Source: Pyruvatibacter sp. HU-CL02332 (GTDB lineage Bacteria; Pseudomonadota; Alphaproteobacteria; CGMCC-115125). From it: a DNA stretch of 64,000 bases. Under the pieces are notes generated by a model. The model was given only the letters and a program-made list of their open reading frames with translations. It was not told the origin of the DNA and ran no database searches. Below, in pieces: positions 63,802-64,000 of this stretch. The stretch's first letter is position 1. Each line of letters opens with the position of its first letter. The translations under genes were made by a program, and so were the position numbers. The stretch lies in contig NZ_BAABWK010000002.1 in assembly GCF_040362765.1 (NCBI RefSeq), positions 1-64,000 of the forward strand, written 5' to 3'.

Positions 63802-64000
63802 TTAGGAATCGTCTGACGACGTATCGGCTGTTTCATCAGCCTTTGGTGACGCGGATTTGGCCTTGGCTTTGGTTTTAGCTTTAGCCTTTGTTTTCGCCTT
63901 GGCTTTGGTTTTTGACTTCGCCTTCGCCTTCGCCTTCGCCTTCGTTTTGGTTTTCGCCTTGCTCTTGGCTTTTGTCTTTGCCTTCGACTTTGCCTTGGGT
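63802..64000 (-). CDS. topA: Lys/Ala-rich C-terminal tail of a large protein, probably DNA topoisomerase I (partial)
   Basis: Read upstream from TAA 63802-63804, 66 codons are in the window, ending SPKADETADTSSDDS. Most of it is an alternation of Lys with Ala, Thr or Ser (KAKSKAKTKAK and so on), like a histone H1 tail. The rest of the gene lies outside. Gene order topA-rnr is common in alphaproteobacteria and TopA there often ends in such a tail, so the name is inferred from context, not from a domain I can see. Confidence 0.7.
   Translation of the reverse strand, partial: PKAKSKAKTKAKSKAKTKTKAKAKAKAKSKTKAKAKTKAKAKTKAKAKSASPKADETADTSSDDS
63916..63944 (-). repeat. Hexanucleotide tandem repeat in the basic tail
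   Basis: CTTCGC is repeated four times in tandem and then partly (CTTCG), encoding Lys-Ala repeats on the minus strand. Around it the same alternation continues with altered codons. Perfect short repeats can change copy number by slippage; here a change of one unit adds or removes Lys-Ala without a frameshift. Confidence 0.8.

Overview
The window is a continuous piece of an alphaproteobacterial chromosome made almost entirely of core genes. The evidence is the full S10-spc-alpha ribosomal gene order followed by an alphaproteobacterial cell-cycle set (MipZ, DivK, PleD), an ATP12-type F1-ATPase chaperone, an EipB/DUF1849 periplasmic protein, DUF1489, DUF1499, DUF3572 and DUF983 proteins, a zinc-ribbon DinB and the topA-rnr order. 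Genus cannot be fixed from sequence alone; a marine Rhizobiales/Parvibaculum-like lineage is only a guess. I saw no insertion sequence, prophage, CRISPR array or obvious island.

Layout. 1-14.7 kb: the end of tuf, then rpsJ-rplCDWB-rpsS-rplV-rpsC-rplP-rpmC-rpsQ, rplNXE-rpsN-rpsH-rplFR-rpsE-rpmD-rplO-secY-adk, then a strong sigma70-like promoter with a terminator-like leader, rpsM-rpsK-rpoA-rplQ and a classic terminator. 14.8-21.2 kb: a DegP-type protease, then a tightly overlapping operon rarA-crcB-rluC-HAD-atp12, converging on lipB. 21.3-26.4 kb: an orphan FliN-domain protein, a siroheme-synthase-like protein with cysH, tRNA-Leu(GAG), a hairpin-rich leader, mgtE, a Kelch protein and a GNAT. 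26.4-28.3 kb (minus): Nudix, prolyl aminopeptidase and a cold-shock protein. 28.8-33.8 kb: biotin-dependent carboxylase mccB-mccA, DUF1489 and a secreted protein. 33.8-40 kb: panC (minus), mipZ, a VWA-like/DnaJ pair, DacC-SPOR (minus), DUF1499. 40-42.9 kb: clpS-clpA.

42.9-49.1 kb is a long minus-strand series: RidA, GDPD, FemAB-like, HIT, SMP-30-like propeller, two VOC proteins and a WYL regulator, with a perfect inverted repeat in front of the regulator-proximal VOC gene. 49.2-55.2 kb: agmatine deiminase, a GGDEF protein, eipB, dinB, a ROK kinase, a HAD protein and DUF3572. 55.4-57.1 kb: divK-pleD. 57.1-57.9 kb is an intergenic region with DnaA-box sequences and a chain of strong hairpins. 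57.9-64 kb (minus): topA end, rnr, DUF983, two tandem Nudix genes, an MFS transporter and rpmG.

The least explained signals are in non-coding DNA: the rpsM leader, the pleD-rpmG intergenic region, the mgtE, eipB and csp leaders, and the probable WYL operator. No clearly new multi-gene system was found.
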